Positions 32,595-40,344 of a stretch of DNA of 43,313 bases are shown piece by piece. Source of the DNA: DATKQI01 sp035532755 (GTDB lineage: Bacteria; Pseudomonadota; Alphaproteobacteria; Acetobacterales; Acetobacteraceae). The notes beneath the pieces are model-generated. The model did not search any database and was not told where the DNA came from. It worked only from the letters and a program-made list of their open reading frames with translations. The position numbers were made by a program, and so were the translations under genes. Positions within the stretch are counted from its first letter, which is position 1. Each line of letters opens with the position of its first letter. The stretch is from positions 1 to 43,313 of the forward strand of contig DATKQI010000310.1 in the NCBI GenBank assembly GCA_035532755.1. Reading direction: 5' to 3'.

Positions 32595-32609
32595 TTAATC
32601 AGCCGTTCA
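32595..32609 (+). promoter_or_regulatory. Possible CtrA-type site between divergent flagellar units
   Basis: TTAA at 32595-32598 and TTCA at 32606-32609 are 7 bases apart, one mismatch from the alphaproteobacterial CtrA consensus TTAA-N7-TTAA. It lies in the gap between the fliP-side operon and flgB. CtrA often controls flagellar genes, and a CckA-like kinase is encoded downstream. One imperfect match is weak evidence. Confidence 0.3.
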
Positions 32610-32682
32610 TCGACTCCGCCGCAGAGTGCGAACGCGCCGTTACGGATGAGTGTCCGTCGGCGGGTTTGGCGAGGAAGAATGC

Positions 32683-33066
32683 ATGGACCCGCTTGCGATC
32701 GGTCTGTTCGATCTGTCGGACCGCCGATTGGCGTGGCTCGGGCAGCGCCAGCAGGTGTTGGCGCAGAATGTCGCGAATGCCGACACGCCGGGCTATCAGC
32801 CGCGCGATCTGCAGCCCTTCGCGCAGGCATTGGCCGGTGCTGATCCGCCACGGATGGCTATGACCAGCCCGCTCGATCTGCCGCCATTGGTGCAGGCCGG
32901 CTGGCTCGCCGCGCATGCGGTGCGGCCGGAAGCGATCGCGCCGGACGGCAATGCCGTGCAGGTGGAGGACCAGTTGGCAAAGGTGGCCGATACCCAGAGC
33001 GCGCAGCAACTGGTTCTGGGTCTCTACAAGAAATACCTGGGGATGTTTCACACTGCGTTGAGCTGA
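32683..33066 (+). CDS. flgB: Flagellar basal-body rod protein FlgB
   Basis: A 127-residue proximal rod protein. ALFD-type start (IGLFDLSDRRLAWLGQRQQVLAQNVANADTPGYQ, in part) contains the rod-family motif NVANADTPGY, and the C-terminal helix ends in LYKKYLGMFHTALS. GAGGAAG precedes the ATG at 32683. First gene of the plus-strand flagellar operon. Confidence 0.95.
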   Translation: MDPLAIGLFDLSDRRLAWLGQRQQVLAQNVANADTPGYQPRDLQPFAQALAGADPPRMAMTSPLDLPPLVQAGWLAAHAVRPEAIAPDGNAVQVEDQLAKVADTQSAQQLVLGLYKKYLGMFHTALS

Positions 33067-33109
33067 GGGGCAGCAAGGTGCGCGCGACATTCGGTGATGG
33101 AGGATCAAG

Positions 33110-33517
33110 GTGGATCTCGCGGCTGCACTGACCATTTCCGCGCGGGGCATGGACGCGCAGAGCCTTCGCCTGCGCGTGATCGCGGAGAATCTGGCGAACC
33201 AGGACACCACCGGCAGCACCCCTGGCGCCGCACCCTATCGGCGCAAGACGGTCACCTTCACCGACCGGATGGATGCGGTGCTTGGGGCGGATACCGTGGC
33301 GGTGCAGAGCGTCGGGCATGATCCCTCGCCGTTTCCGCTGAAATATGATCCATCGAACCCGGCGGCGAACGCACGCGGCTACGTGAAGCTGCCCAACGTC
33401 AACAGCTTCGTCGAGATGATGGACATGCGGGAGGCGGAACGCAGCTATCAGGCGAACCTGTCCATCATGCAGGTCTCGCGGGCCATGCTCACGCGAACGA
33501 TTTCGTTGCTGCAATAG
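33110..33517 (+). CDS. flgC: Flagellar basal-body rod protein FlgC
   Basis: A 135-residue rod protein with the ISARGMDAQSLRLRVIAENLANQDTT start (in part: ENLANQDTT), the YRRKTVTF segment, NPAANARGYVKLPNV and the C-terminal EMMDMREAERSYQANL typical of FlgC. The start is GTG at 33110 with GGAGGA 5 bases upstream. It builds the proximal rod with FlgB and FliE. Confidence 0.95.
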   Translation: MDLAAALTISARGMDAQSLRLRVIAENLANQDTTGSTPGAAPYRRKTVTFTDRMDAVLGADTVAVQSVGHDPSPFPLKYDPSNPAANARGYVKLPNVNSFVEMMDMREAERSYQANLSIMQVSRAMLTRTISLLQ

Positions 33518-33525
33518 AATACCGG

Positions 33526-33843
33526 ATGGCAATCCCCACCCTTACCGTTTCTCCCGGCTTTGCGGCGAACGCCTATGCGCGGGTGGATTCCGGCGCCCAG
33601 GGAGCGGCCGGTGGAGCGGCCGGCGCGGAGGGATTCGGCGCGGCGCTGGACCGTGCCGTCGTTGGGGTGGTGCGGGATGGGCAGCACGCCGATGCCGCGT
33701 CGATGCAGGCGGTGGCGGGTGGCGGCAACATCACCGATGTGGTCACTGCCGTCTCGCAGGCGGAACTGGCGTTGCAGACCACGGTGGCGATCCGTGACCG
33801 GGTGGTGCAGGCCTATCAAAGCATCATGAACATGCCGATCTGA
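33526..33843 (+). CDS. fliE: Flagellar hook-basal body protein FliE
   Basis: A 105-residue FliE: after an Ala/Gly-rich N-terminal part, the C-terminal half (ITDVVTAVSQAELALQTTVAIRDRVVQAYQSIMNMPI, in part: SQAELALQTTVAIRD and VVQAYQSIMNMPI) is characteristic. FliE joins the MS ring and export gate to the rod. It follows flgC by 8 bases. Confidence 0.93.
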   Translation: MAIPTLTVSPGFAANAYARVDSGAQGAAGGAAGAEGFGAALDRAVVGVVRDGQHADAASMQAVAGGGNITDVVTAVSQAELALQTTVAIRDRVVQAYQSIMNMPI

Positions 33844-33900
33844 TCACACCCAGGCCGGAAGCAATGTGATGGCAACTCTCCTCGACAGAAGGACGGGGTG

Positions 33901-34173
33901 ATGGCGCAAGCCGATGTGGCGGCATTGCTGCGTCAGGCGATGGTGGTGATGCTGGAGCTGGGTGGGCCGCCCCTGCTGGCCGCACTGGCGGCGGGGTTGC
34001 TGATTTCGCTGCTCCAGGCCATCACGCAGATCAGCGAATCGACGCTGGTGTTCGTTCCCAAAGTGCTGGCGCTGTGTGGCGTGCTGGTGCTGATGGGCCC
34101 GTTCATGTTCGCGGTGTTGTCGAACTACACGCATCTGCTGTTCGACCGGCTGATAGTGGTCGGCGGTTCGTGA
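33901..34173 (+). CDS. fliQ: Flagellar export protein FliQ
   Basis: A 90-residue protein with two membrane helices (LGGPPLLAALAAGLLISLLQAITQISESTL, in part: LLISLLQAITQISE; and FVPKVLALCGVLVLMGPF), the FliQ pattern. AAGGA lies 7 bases before the ATG at 33901; a GTG codon at 33898 is also open but too close to it. Part of the FliPQR export gate. Confidence 0.93.
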   Translation: MAQADVAALLRQAMVVMLELGGPPLLAALAAGLLISLLQAITQISESTLVFVPKVLALCGVLVLMGPFMFAVLSNYTHLLFDRLIVVGGS

Positions 34174-34180
34174 GGGCGCG

Positions 34181-34957
34181 ATGAACGCGGATGCGGTGGT
34201 GCTGGCCGCGCTGCCGGGCCTTGCCTATGCGTTCGTCCTGGTGCTGTGCCGGGTGGGGGCGGCAGTAATGCTGCTGCCCGGATTGGGCGAAGCCGGGTTG
34301 CCGGCATTCCTGCGCGCCGGCATCACCATCACACTCACGCTGTTGTTGTTGCCGGTCGTGTTGAAACTGATGCCGCCAGCCCCGCCCGGCGTGATCGGCG
34401 TGGCGGCGATGGCGGGTGCCGAGATCGCCACCGGCCTATGGCTCGGCTGGCTGGCGCGGCTGATCGTGTTCGCGCTGCCGATGGCCGGGCAGGTGATCGG
34501 CACCATGATGGGCATCTCCAGCGTGTTGCAGCCCGACGCCATGCTGGGCGGGCAGGCCAGTGCGCTGTCCCGGTTCTTCGCCCTGCTCGCCCCGGTGCTG
34601 CTGTTTGCCTCGGGGCTGTATGCGCTGCCGATCCTTGCCCTGGCCGACAGCTTCACGCTGATCGCCCCTGGTGCGCTGCTGCCGGCCGCGGACGCGACGC
34701 AAGGGGTGGTGGCACTCGGCCACGCCTTCGCGCTCGCCATCGAACTCGCCGCGCCGTTCCTGCTTGTGGGAACGGTGTGGCAGGTGGGGCTTGGGCTCGT
34801 GGGGCGGCTGGTGCCGCAATTGCAGGTCTATTTCGTGGCCATGCCGGCGCAGCTGCTGGGCGGGCTTGCCCTGCTCGCCGGGCTGGGGGTGACGCTGGCG
34901 AGCCTGTGGCTGGCCGCCGCCCAGGCGGGTTTCGCGCATCTTCCTGGCGCCGGTTGA
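34181..34957 (+). CDS. fliR: Flagellar export protein FliR
   Basis: A 258-residue protein with about six membrane helices; PAFLRAGITITLTLLLLP, GLWLGWLARLIVFALPMAGQVIG (in part) and QLQVYFVAMPAQLLGGLALL match FliR. It completes the export gate with FliP and FliQ. It follows fliQ by 7 bases and precedes flhB by 6. Confidence 0.93.
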   Translation: MNADAVVLAALPGLAYAFVLVLCRVGAAVMLLPGLGEAGLPAFLRAGITITLTLLLLPVVLKLMPPAPPGVIGVAAMAGAEIATGLWLGWLARLIVFALPMAGQVIGTMMGISSVLQPDAMLGGQASALSRFFALLAPVLLFASGLYALPILALADSFTLIAPGALLPAADATQGVVALGHAFALAIELAAPFLLVGTVWQVGLGLVGRLVPQLQVYFVAMPAQLLGGLALLAGLGVTLASLWLAAAQAGFAHLPGAG

Positions 34958-34963
34958 GCGGCG

Positions 34964-36028
34964 ATGGCCGAGGGCGAGGCCGATGACCGCACGGAAGCCG
35001 CCACGCCGAAACGGCTGCAGACGGCACGCGATGAAGGCCGGGTGCCGCTGTCGCGCGAGGCGACCATGCTGGCCTCCCTGGGCGCCGGCGTAGTGATGCT
35101 GATGCTGCTGGGGCCTGATCTGTCGCAAGGGCTGGCGCTGCGGCTGCGGGCCTTCCTCGCGACGGCGGGGAGGGCCGACGCCTTGGGGCCTGTCCTGGCG
35201 CTGCATCAGGCGATGATGGCCGCGCTGCTGGCGGCGGCGCCGCTTGGGGCGGTGGTGATGGTGGCGGCCGCCGTGGCCACGCTTTTGCAAACCGGCATGG
35301 CGCTGAATGCCTCCGCGCTGATGCCCGATCTCGCCCGGCTCGATCCGCGGCGCGGCCTGCACCGTGTCGCCAGCTTCAACAATCTGGTCGAGGCGCTGAA
35401 GGCGCTGGTGAAGCTTGCAGTCATGGGCGGGCTCGCGTGGCACATGGCGTCCGGCCGGCTGGCGGCGCTGGCCGAGGCGCCGCTATGGGCGCCGGCCATC
35501 CTGCTCGGGCGGTTGCTCCAGGCGATGACACGCCTTGCCCTCGCCCTGCTGGCGACCCAGGGGGTGATCGCCGGGTTCGACGTGGTGTGGGTGCGGCTGC
35601 GCCACGGGCGTGGCCTGCGGATGAGCCGGGACGAGTTGAAGGAGGAGATGAAGGAGACCGATGGCAACCCGCACGTGAAGTCCCGGCTGCGGCAGGTGCG
35701 CACCGCGCGGGCGCGGCGGCGGATGATGGCCGCGGTGCCGAAAGCGGCGGTGGTGGTGACCAACCCGACGCATTACGCTGTCGCGCTGGCCTATGACCGA
35801 TCGAAAAACGCCGCCCCCCGCGTGGTGGCGAAAGGGGTGGACGACGTGGCAGCCCGCATCCGCGAGATGGCGCAGACGCACAAGGTGCCGCTGGTGGCGA
35901 ACCCGCCGCTGGCGCGCGCGCTGTACCCGCTCGTGCTGGATGCGGAGATCCCGGCGGAACACTACCGCGCGGTGGCCGAGATCATCGCCTATGTCTGGAA
36001 GCTGCGCGGCCGGGCGCGGGGGGCATGA
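34964..36028 (+). CDS. flhB: Flagellar export switch protein FlhB
   Basis: A 354-residue protein. The start (EGEADDRTEAATPKRLQTARDEGRVPLSRE, in part: DRTEAATPKRL) is the family signature, four membrane helices follow, and the cytoplasmic domain carries the self-cleavage site NPTH at residues 267-270. Cleavage between Asn and Pro switches export from rod/hook to filament substrates. The stop overlaps the ATG of the kinase gene (ATGA, 36025-36028). Confidence 0.95.
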   Translation: MAEGEADDRTEAATPKRLQTARDEGRVPLSREATMLASLGAGVVMLMLLGPDLSQGLALRLRAFLATAGRADALGPVLALHQAMMAALLAAAPLGAVVMVAAAVATLLQTGMALNASALMPDLARLDPRRGLHRVASFNNLVEALKALVKLAVMGGLAWHMASGRLAALAEAPLWAPAILLGRLLQAMTRLALALLATQGVIAGFDVVWVRLRHGRGLRMSRDELKEEMKETDGNPHVKSRLRQVRTARARRRMMAAVPKAAVVVTNPTHYAVALAYDRSKNAAPRVVAKGVDDVAARIREMAQTHKVPLVANPPLARALYPLVLDAEIPAEHYRAVAEIIAYVWKLRGRARGA

Positions 36029-37662
36029 CAGAAGGAGCTTCGCCGAACCGGAGGCCGCTGTCCGAGGTCCGGCTGATCGACCGGCTGACCGATCCCGTGG
36101 ACCCGGCGCTGCGGTTGATCCTGGAGGATGAGGCCGCCGGCGTGCTGGTGCTGGACCGAGCGCTGCGGATCGTGCGCAGCAACGCCGCGATGCGGCTTCT
36201 GGTGACGGCGGCGGCCGATTTCTCGCCCGGAGCCGCGGTTGCCGAGCTGGTGGCGGCCGGCTGCCGTGACGACATCCTTCAGGCATTCGCGGCGATCGTG
36301 CGAGGGGTCGAGCCGCATCTTCGCTTCTCCCTCATGTTTGCACACCCCGCGGCGGCGGATCAGGTCGTCGTCGCCTCGGCCCGGCCGTTGCGCGAAGCGG
36401 ATGGCGCGATCAGCGGGCTGCTGCTTCGCCTTGCCGATATCACCCGGCAGAAGCAGTTGGAAGGCCAGCTTGCGCAGAGTCAGAAATTGCAGGCGGTCGG
36501 CCAACTGGCAGGCGGGATCGCGCATGATTTCAACAATCTGCTGACCGCCATCTCCGGCGCGGCCGAGCTTGTGCTGGCCCGGCCGGGGCTGGATGCGCAG
36601 ATCACGGAAGACCTCACCCAGATCCGCGGCAGCGCCGGGCGCGGTGCGGCGCTGGTGCGCCAGCTGCTCGCTTTCGGCCGCCAGCAGACCCTGCAGCCGC
36701 GGGTGCTGGAGGTGAATGCCGCGATACGGAACCTCACGGATTTGTTGCGCCGGCTGCTGGGGGAGCCGGTACGGCTGGTGCTCGACCTGGAGGAGCCTGA
36801 GCAGCGGGTGCGGGTGGACCCCACGCAGCTTGATCAGGTGCTGGTCAATCTCGCGGTGAATGCGCGCGATGCGATGCCGCGGGGCGGCGTGCTGACGCTG
36901 CGCGCCCGGCACGCCACCCTGCCGCAGCCGGTGCATGGCGGGCCGGAAGCTGTTCCGCCGGGCCGTTATGCGATGATCGAGGTGGCCGATACGGGGCACG
37001 GCATCCCGCCCGCGCTGCTGCCGCGCATCTTTGAGCCGTTTTTCACGACAAAGCGGGATCAGGGTGGCCACGGCCTGGGCCTGTCCACGGTTCTGGGCAT
37101 CATCCGCCAATCCGGCGGCTTTATCGCACTGGACAGCCGGCCGGATGCAGGCACGCAGGTGCGCGTCTATCTCTCGCGGCACGAAGGATTTGCGCAGGAT
37201 GAAGCGGTGCCGGAGCGCACGGCGGAAAACTGCACGATAATCCAGCCGCGGGTGGAACGACGTACGGTGCTGGTGGTCGAGGATGAGGAGCCGGTTCGGC
37301 GTCTGGCGGCCCGGGCATTGCAGCAGGCAGGGTGGCAGGTGCTGGCGGCGGAAACGGCGGAAGCGGCGCTCGAATTGCTGCACGCCGCCGCCTTGCCGGA
37401 GCTGGCGGTGGTGGTGACCGACATGGTGCTGCCGGGGCTGGATGGCCCTGCTCTCGGCCGCCGGCTGCGCGAAAAGATGCCGGCCCTGCCGTGCATCCTG
37501 GTTTCAGGCTATGCCGATGAGGCATTGCGGCGGGAATTGATGGACCAGCAGATGCGCTTCCTGCCCAAGCCCTACGCGCTGAAGGCATTGGTTGCACTGG
37601 TGGGCGAGGCGGCTGCGGCCAACCCTGCATCATCCGGCAATGAAGTGGCCAAGCCGGCATGA
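36025..37662 (+). CDS. cckA: CckA-like hybrid histidine kinase without membrane segments
   Basis: A 545-residue kinase: a PAS-like domain (residues about 28-140), a HisKA domain with LAGGIAHDFNNLLTAISGAAEL and His167, an ATPase domain with Asn279 (NLAVNARDAMP), ADTGHGIP and GGHGLGLSTVLGII, and a receiver domain with VLVVEDEE, Asp466 (VVTDMVLPGLDG) and Lys515. These match CckA, which drives the CtrA phosphorelay in alphaproteobacteria. CckA normally has two N-terminal membrane helices; the N-terminus here is short and polar, with none. The start overlaps flhB, so it is made with the flagellar export genes. FlhB-CckA-RecA order recurs in related bacteria as I recall. Confidence 0.8.
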   Translation: MTEGASPNRRPLSEVRLIDRLTDPVDPALRLILEDEAAGVLVLDRALRIVRSNAAMRLLVTAAADFSPGAAVAELVAAGCRDDILQAFAAIVRGVEPHLRFSLMFAHPAAADQVVVASARPLREADGAISGLLLRLADITRQKQLEGQLAQSQKLQAVGQLAGGIAHDFNNLLTAISGAAELVLARPGLDAQITEDLTQIRGSAGRGAALVRQLLAFGRQQTLQPRVLEVNAAIRNLTDLLRRLLGEPVRLVLDLEEPEQRVRVDPTQLDQVLVNLAVNARDAMPRGGVLTLRARHATLPQPVHGGPEAVPPGRYAMIEVADTGHGIPPALLPRIFEPFFTTKRDQGGHGLGLSTVLGIIRQSGGFIALDSRPDAGTQVRVYLSRHEGFAQDEAVPERTAENCTIIQPRVERRTVLVVEDEEPVRRLAARALQQAGWQVLAAETAEAALELLHAAALPELAVVVTDMVLPGLDGPALGRRLREKMPALPCILVSGYADEALRRELMDQQMRFLPKPYALKALVALVGEAAAANPASSGNEVAKPA

Positions 37663-37970
37663 CGTGATCGGGGGAGGTACGACTCGGGGCTGAATTTTTC
37701 CGGAATCGGCCCGCTTGCTCGATTCATGTTCCCGGTTTTCCCCCGGCGTGCCAAATCGCGCGGCAGAAAGAGTTAACAATTTGCTTACAATGCAATGTGT
37801 TAAGAAGTTTGTGAACAGATCGCGAACAATTTCTTAACGAATACGATCCGGGGCAGTTGCGGCTCTGTTCCGTCCTGTGACAGACTCCTTCCCGAAGCAA
37901 AGCGCGCGCGAACATCCCCAGCGGGATGCAGCGCCGGGTTGCATGATGGCGGCCGCACGGGGATATCCGA
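37663..37970. other. recA upstream region, locally A+T-rich
   Basis: The 308 bases between the kinase gene and recA hold no gene I can support. 37770-37850 is markedly richer in A and T than its surroundings and contains the SOS box. TTGTGA at 37809-37814 and TCTTAA at 37832-37837, 17 bases apart, are a weak promoter candidate that would place the SOS box between -35 and -10. Confidence 0.5.
37813..37827 (+). promoter_or_regulatory. LexA-binding SOS box of recA
   Basis: GAAC at 37813-37816 and GAAC at 37824-37827 are separated by 7 bases, the direct-repeat SOS box GAAC-N7-GAAC (GTTC-N7-GTTC) known from alphaproteobacteria. It lies 144 bases before recA, which is therefore probably induced by DNA damage through LexA. 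Confidence 0.85.
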
Positions 37971-39011
37971 ATGGAAAAGAACAAGGCGCTGGACGCCGCT
38001 CTGGCGCAGATCGAGCGGGCTTTCGGCAAGGGCTCGGTCATGCGCATGGGCGCGCGCACCGGCGACGAGCAGATTGAAGTGATCCCCTCGGGTTCGCTCG
38101 GGCTCGATCTCGCGCTCGGTATCGGCGGCCTGCCGCGCGGGCGCATTCTTGAAATCTACGGGCCGGAGAGTTCGGGCAAGACCACGCTCGCCCTGCATGC
38201 GGTGGCCGAGGCGCAGAAGCGCGGCGGCACCTGCGCCTTCATCGACGCCGAACACGCGCTAGATCCGATCTACGCCCGCAAGCTGGGCGTCGATGTGGAC
38301 AATCTGCTCATCAGCCAGCCCGATTCGGGCGAACAGGGCCTGGAGATCGCGGACACGCTGGTGCGCTCCGGTGCCGTCGATGTTCTGGTGGTGGATTCCG
38401 TCGCCGCCCTGGTGCCGCGGGCCGAGCTGGAAGGGGAGATGGGCGATACCCATGTCGGCCTGCATGCGCGGCTGATGAGCCAGGCGCTGCGCAAACTCAC
38501 CGGCTCCGTCAGCCGCAGCAAGTGCATGCTGATCTTCCTCAACCAGATTCGTCTGAAGATCGGCGTGATGTTCGGCAACCCCGAAACCACCACCGGCGGC
38601 AACGCGCTGAAGTTCTACGCCTCGGTCCGCCTGGAAATCCGCCGCATCGGCCAGATCAAGGACCGGGAGGAAGCGGTGGGCAACCAGACGCGGGTGAAGG
38701 TGGTGAAGAACAAGCTCGCTCCGCCGTTCCGCCAGGTCGAATTCGATATCATGTACGGCGAAGGCATCAGCAAGGTCGGTGAGTTGATCGACCTCGGCGT
38801 GAAGGCCGGCGTGGTCGAGAAATCCGGCGCCTGGTTCAGCCATGACAGCCAGCGGATCGGCCAGGGGCGCGAAAACGCCAAGCAGTTCCTGCGCGACCAT
38901 CCGGACATGGCCGAGGCGATCGAGAAGAAGGTGCGCGAGCAATCCGGCGTGGTGGCGAATTCCATGATCGCCTCGCCCGACGACGGCGAGGAGGCCGCAG
39001 CGGCTGACTGA
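37971..39011 (+). CDS. recA: Recombinase RecA
   Basis: A 346-residue RecA: MEKNKALDAALAQIERAFGKGS at the start (in part: ALAQIERAFGKGS), Walker A GPESSGKTTL, the VLVVDSVAALVPRAE strand, the L1 and L2 loop region around LIFLNQIRLKIGVMFGNPETT (in part: FLNQIR and GNPETTTGGNALKFY), and a short acidic C-terminal tail. It catalyses strand exchange and LexA self-cleavage. The tail of the gene also carries GAGGAGG, the probable ribosome-binding site for the deaminase gene that overlaps it by 8 bases. Confidence 0.98.
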   Translation: MEKNKALDAALAQIERAFGKGSVMRMGARTGDEQIEVIPSGSLGLDLALGIGGLPRGRILEIYGPESSGKTTLALHAVAEAQKRGGTCAFIDAEHALDPIYARKLGVDVDNLLISQPDSGEQGLEIADTLVRSGAVDVLVVDSVAALVPRAELEGEMGDTHVGLHARLMSQALRKLTGSVSRSKCMLIFLNQIRLKIGVMFGNPETTTGGNALKFYASVRLEIRRIGQIKDREEAVGNQTRVKVVKNKLAPPFRQVEFDIMYGEGISKVGELIDLGVKAGVVEKSGAWFSHDSQRIGQGRENAKQFLRDHPDMAEAIEKKVREQSGVVANSMIASPDDGEEAAAAD

Positions 39012-39450
39012 CCTCCCGCCGGACCCCGCCGGCCTCGCCCAACCGCTCACTGATGATGATCTGGCGCTGATCGAGGCAGCGAGCAGCACGCTGCGGCGCC
39101 ACTACCGCCCGTTCTGGCACACGGTGGCAGCCGCCGTGCGCAGCCGCGACGGCCGGATCTGGACCGGCATCCACCTCGGCGCGACCGTCGGGCGGCTGTC
39201 CATCTGCGCCGAGCCCATCGCGCTCGCCCGCGCCATCCTGGAAGGCGACGGCACGATCGCCACGGCCGTCGCCGTCCGCCACCCCAAACCTGACGAAGCC
39301 GCCACCGAGCCCGAAATCGTCGCTCCCTGCGGAGCCTGCCGCGAGCTGATCCTCGATCACGCCCCGAACGCCCATGTCATCCTTCCGGGCCTGCTCAGCC
39401 CCATCAAACTCCCGATCCAGGCCCTCCTGCCCATTCCGTATCGCCGTTAG
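39004..39450 (+). CDS. Cytidine deaminase-like protein with probable CTG start
   Basis: A 148-residue zinc-dependent deaminase: the CAE motif (SICAEPIALA) and PCGACRELI supply the catalytic glutamate and zinc cysteines. The conserved N-terminal helix (LALIEAASSTLRRHYRPFWHTVAAAVRS, in part: STLRRHYRPFWHTVAAAV) needs a start upstream of the GTG at 39124. The only good candidate is CTG at 39004, with GAGGAGG at 38988-38994 nine bases before it. The substrate may be cytidine or a related nucleoside. It overlaps recA by 8 bases and lipB tail to tail by 47. Confidence 0.75.
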   Translation: MTDLPPDPAGLAQPLTDDDLALIEAASSTLRRHYRPFWHTVAAAVRSRDGRIWTGIHLGATVGRLSICAEPIALARAILEGDGTIATAVAVRHPKPDEAATEPEIVAPCGACRELILDHAPNAHVILPGLLSPIKLPIQALLPIPYRR

Positions 39451-40150
39451 CTCCAGGCACATCGCCCGCACCGAACACGGCGGCCCAGGTGGCGGCGAGG
39501 GCCGCGTCCGCTTCGGCCATGGTGGCGGGGACGCCCAGCGCGTGCAGGCTGGTCACCCCGTGGGCGCGGATGCCGCAGGGGATGATGCCGGCGAAGTGGG
39601 AAAGGTCCGGTTCAACGTTGAGGGCGATGCCGTGCCAGCTCACCCAGCGGGTGACGCGCACGCCGATGGCGCCGATCTTGGCCTCCGTGTCAGTGGCGCG
39701 GTCGGCCACCCAGATGCCGACGCGGCCATCGCGCCGCTCGCCGCGGATATTGAAGCGGTCGAGCGTGCGGATCAGCCATTCCTCCAGCCCGTGCACGTAG
39801 GCCCGCACGTCCCGGGCGCGCACGCTGCCGTGGGGGTGGGCGAGGTTGAGCATCACGTAGGCGGTGCGCTGGCCGGGGCCGTGATAGGTCCATTGCCCGC
39901 CACGCCCGGCGGCAAAGGTGGGAAAGCGCGTCGGGTCCTGCAGGTCGGCAGCCTGCGCCGAGGTGCCGGCGGTATAGAGCGGCGGATGCTCGACCAGCCA
40001 GACCTGCTCCCGTGCCTCCCCGGCATGGATGGCGGCAACGCGCGCGGCCATGGCGGCAAGGGCATCGGGGTAGGGGGTCAGCCCTTCCGCGATCCTCCAT
40101 TCCGGGCCCGGATGGGCAATGGCGTCAGCGATTGAAGCGGGCGCGTTCAT
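39404..40150 (-). CDS. lipB: Lipoyl(octanoyl) transferase
   Basis: A 248-residue octanoyltransferase. GRGGQWTYHGPGQRTAYVMLNL (in part: GGQWTYHGPGQ) is the family signature, with the lysine in AKIGAIGVRVTRWVSWHGIALNV (in part: AKIGAIGVRV) and the active-site cysteine in GIIPCGI. It moves octanoate from acyl carrier protein to lipoyl domains, the first step in lipoylation. The last 47 bases overlap the deaminase gene on the other strand. Start at 40150, next to the tRNA gene. Confidence 0.95.
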   Translation of the reverse strand: MNAPASIADAIAHPGPEWRIAEGLTPYPDALAAMAARVAAIHAGEAREQVWLVEHPPLYTAGTSAQAADLQDPTRFPTFAAGRGGQWTYHGPGQRTAYVMLNLAHPHGSVRARDVRAYVHGLEEWLIRTLDRFNIRGERRDGRVGIWVADRATDTEAKIGAIGVRVTRWVSWHGIALNVEPDLSHFAGIIPCGIRAHGVTSLHALGVPATMAEADAALAATWAAVFGAGDVPGANGDTEWAGGPGSGV

Positions 40151-40174
40151 CGGCTATACGCCCTGCCGCACGAT

Positions 40175-40257
40175 GCGGTCGTGGCGGAATGGTAGACGCG
40201 CAAGCTTGAGGTGCTTGTGGGGGAAACCTCGTGGAAGTTCGAGTCTTCTCGACCGCA
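40175..40257 (+). tRNA. tRNA-Leu (anticodon GAG)
   Basis: An 83-base tRNA. The acceptor stem pairs GCGGTCG (40175-40181) with CGACCGC (40250-40256), with A at 40257 as the discriminator. The anticodon stem CAAGC/GCTTG (40201-40205 and 40213-40217) encloses TTGAGGT, anticodon GAG at 40208-40210. A long variable arm is present, as in all tRNA-Leu, and GTTCGAGTC forms the T loop. CCA is not encoded. It reads CUC and CUU codons. Confidence 0.95.
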
Positions 40258-40344
40258 TAACCGGCTCCTGGTCCTGCTGCTCGCCTTGGCGCGTTGCAAC
40301 CGGCGCGCGCCGCGGCCATCCTGCCCATCGTAGCTGGGGATGAG

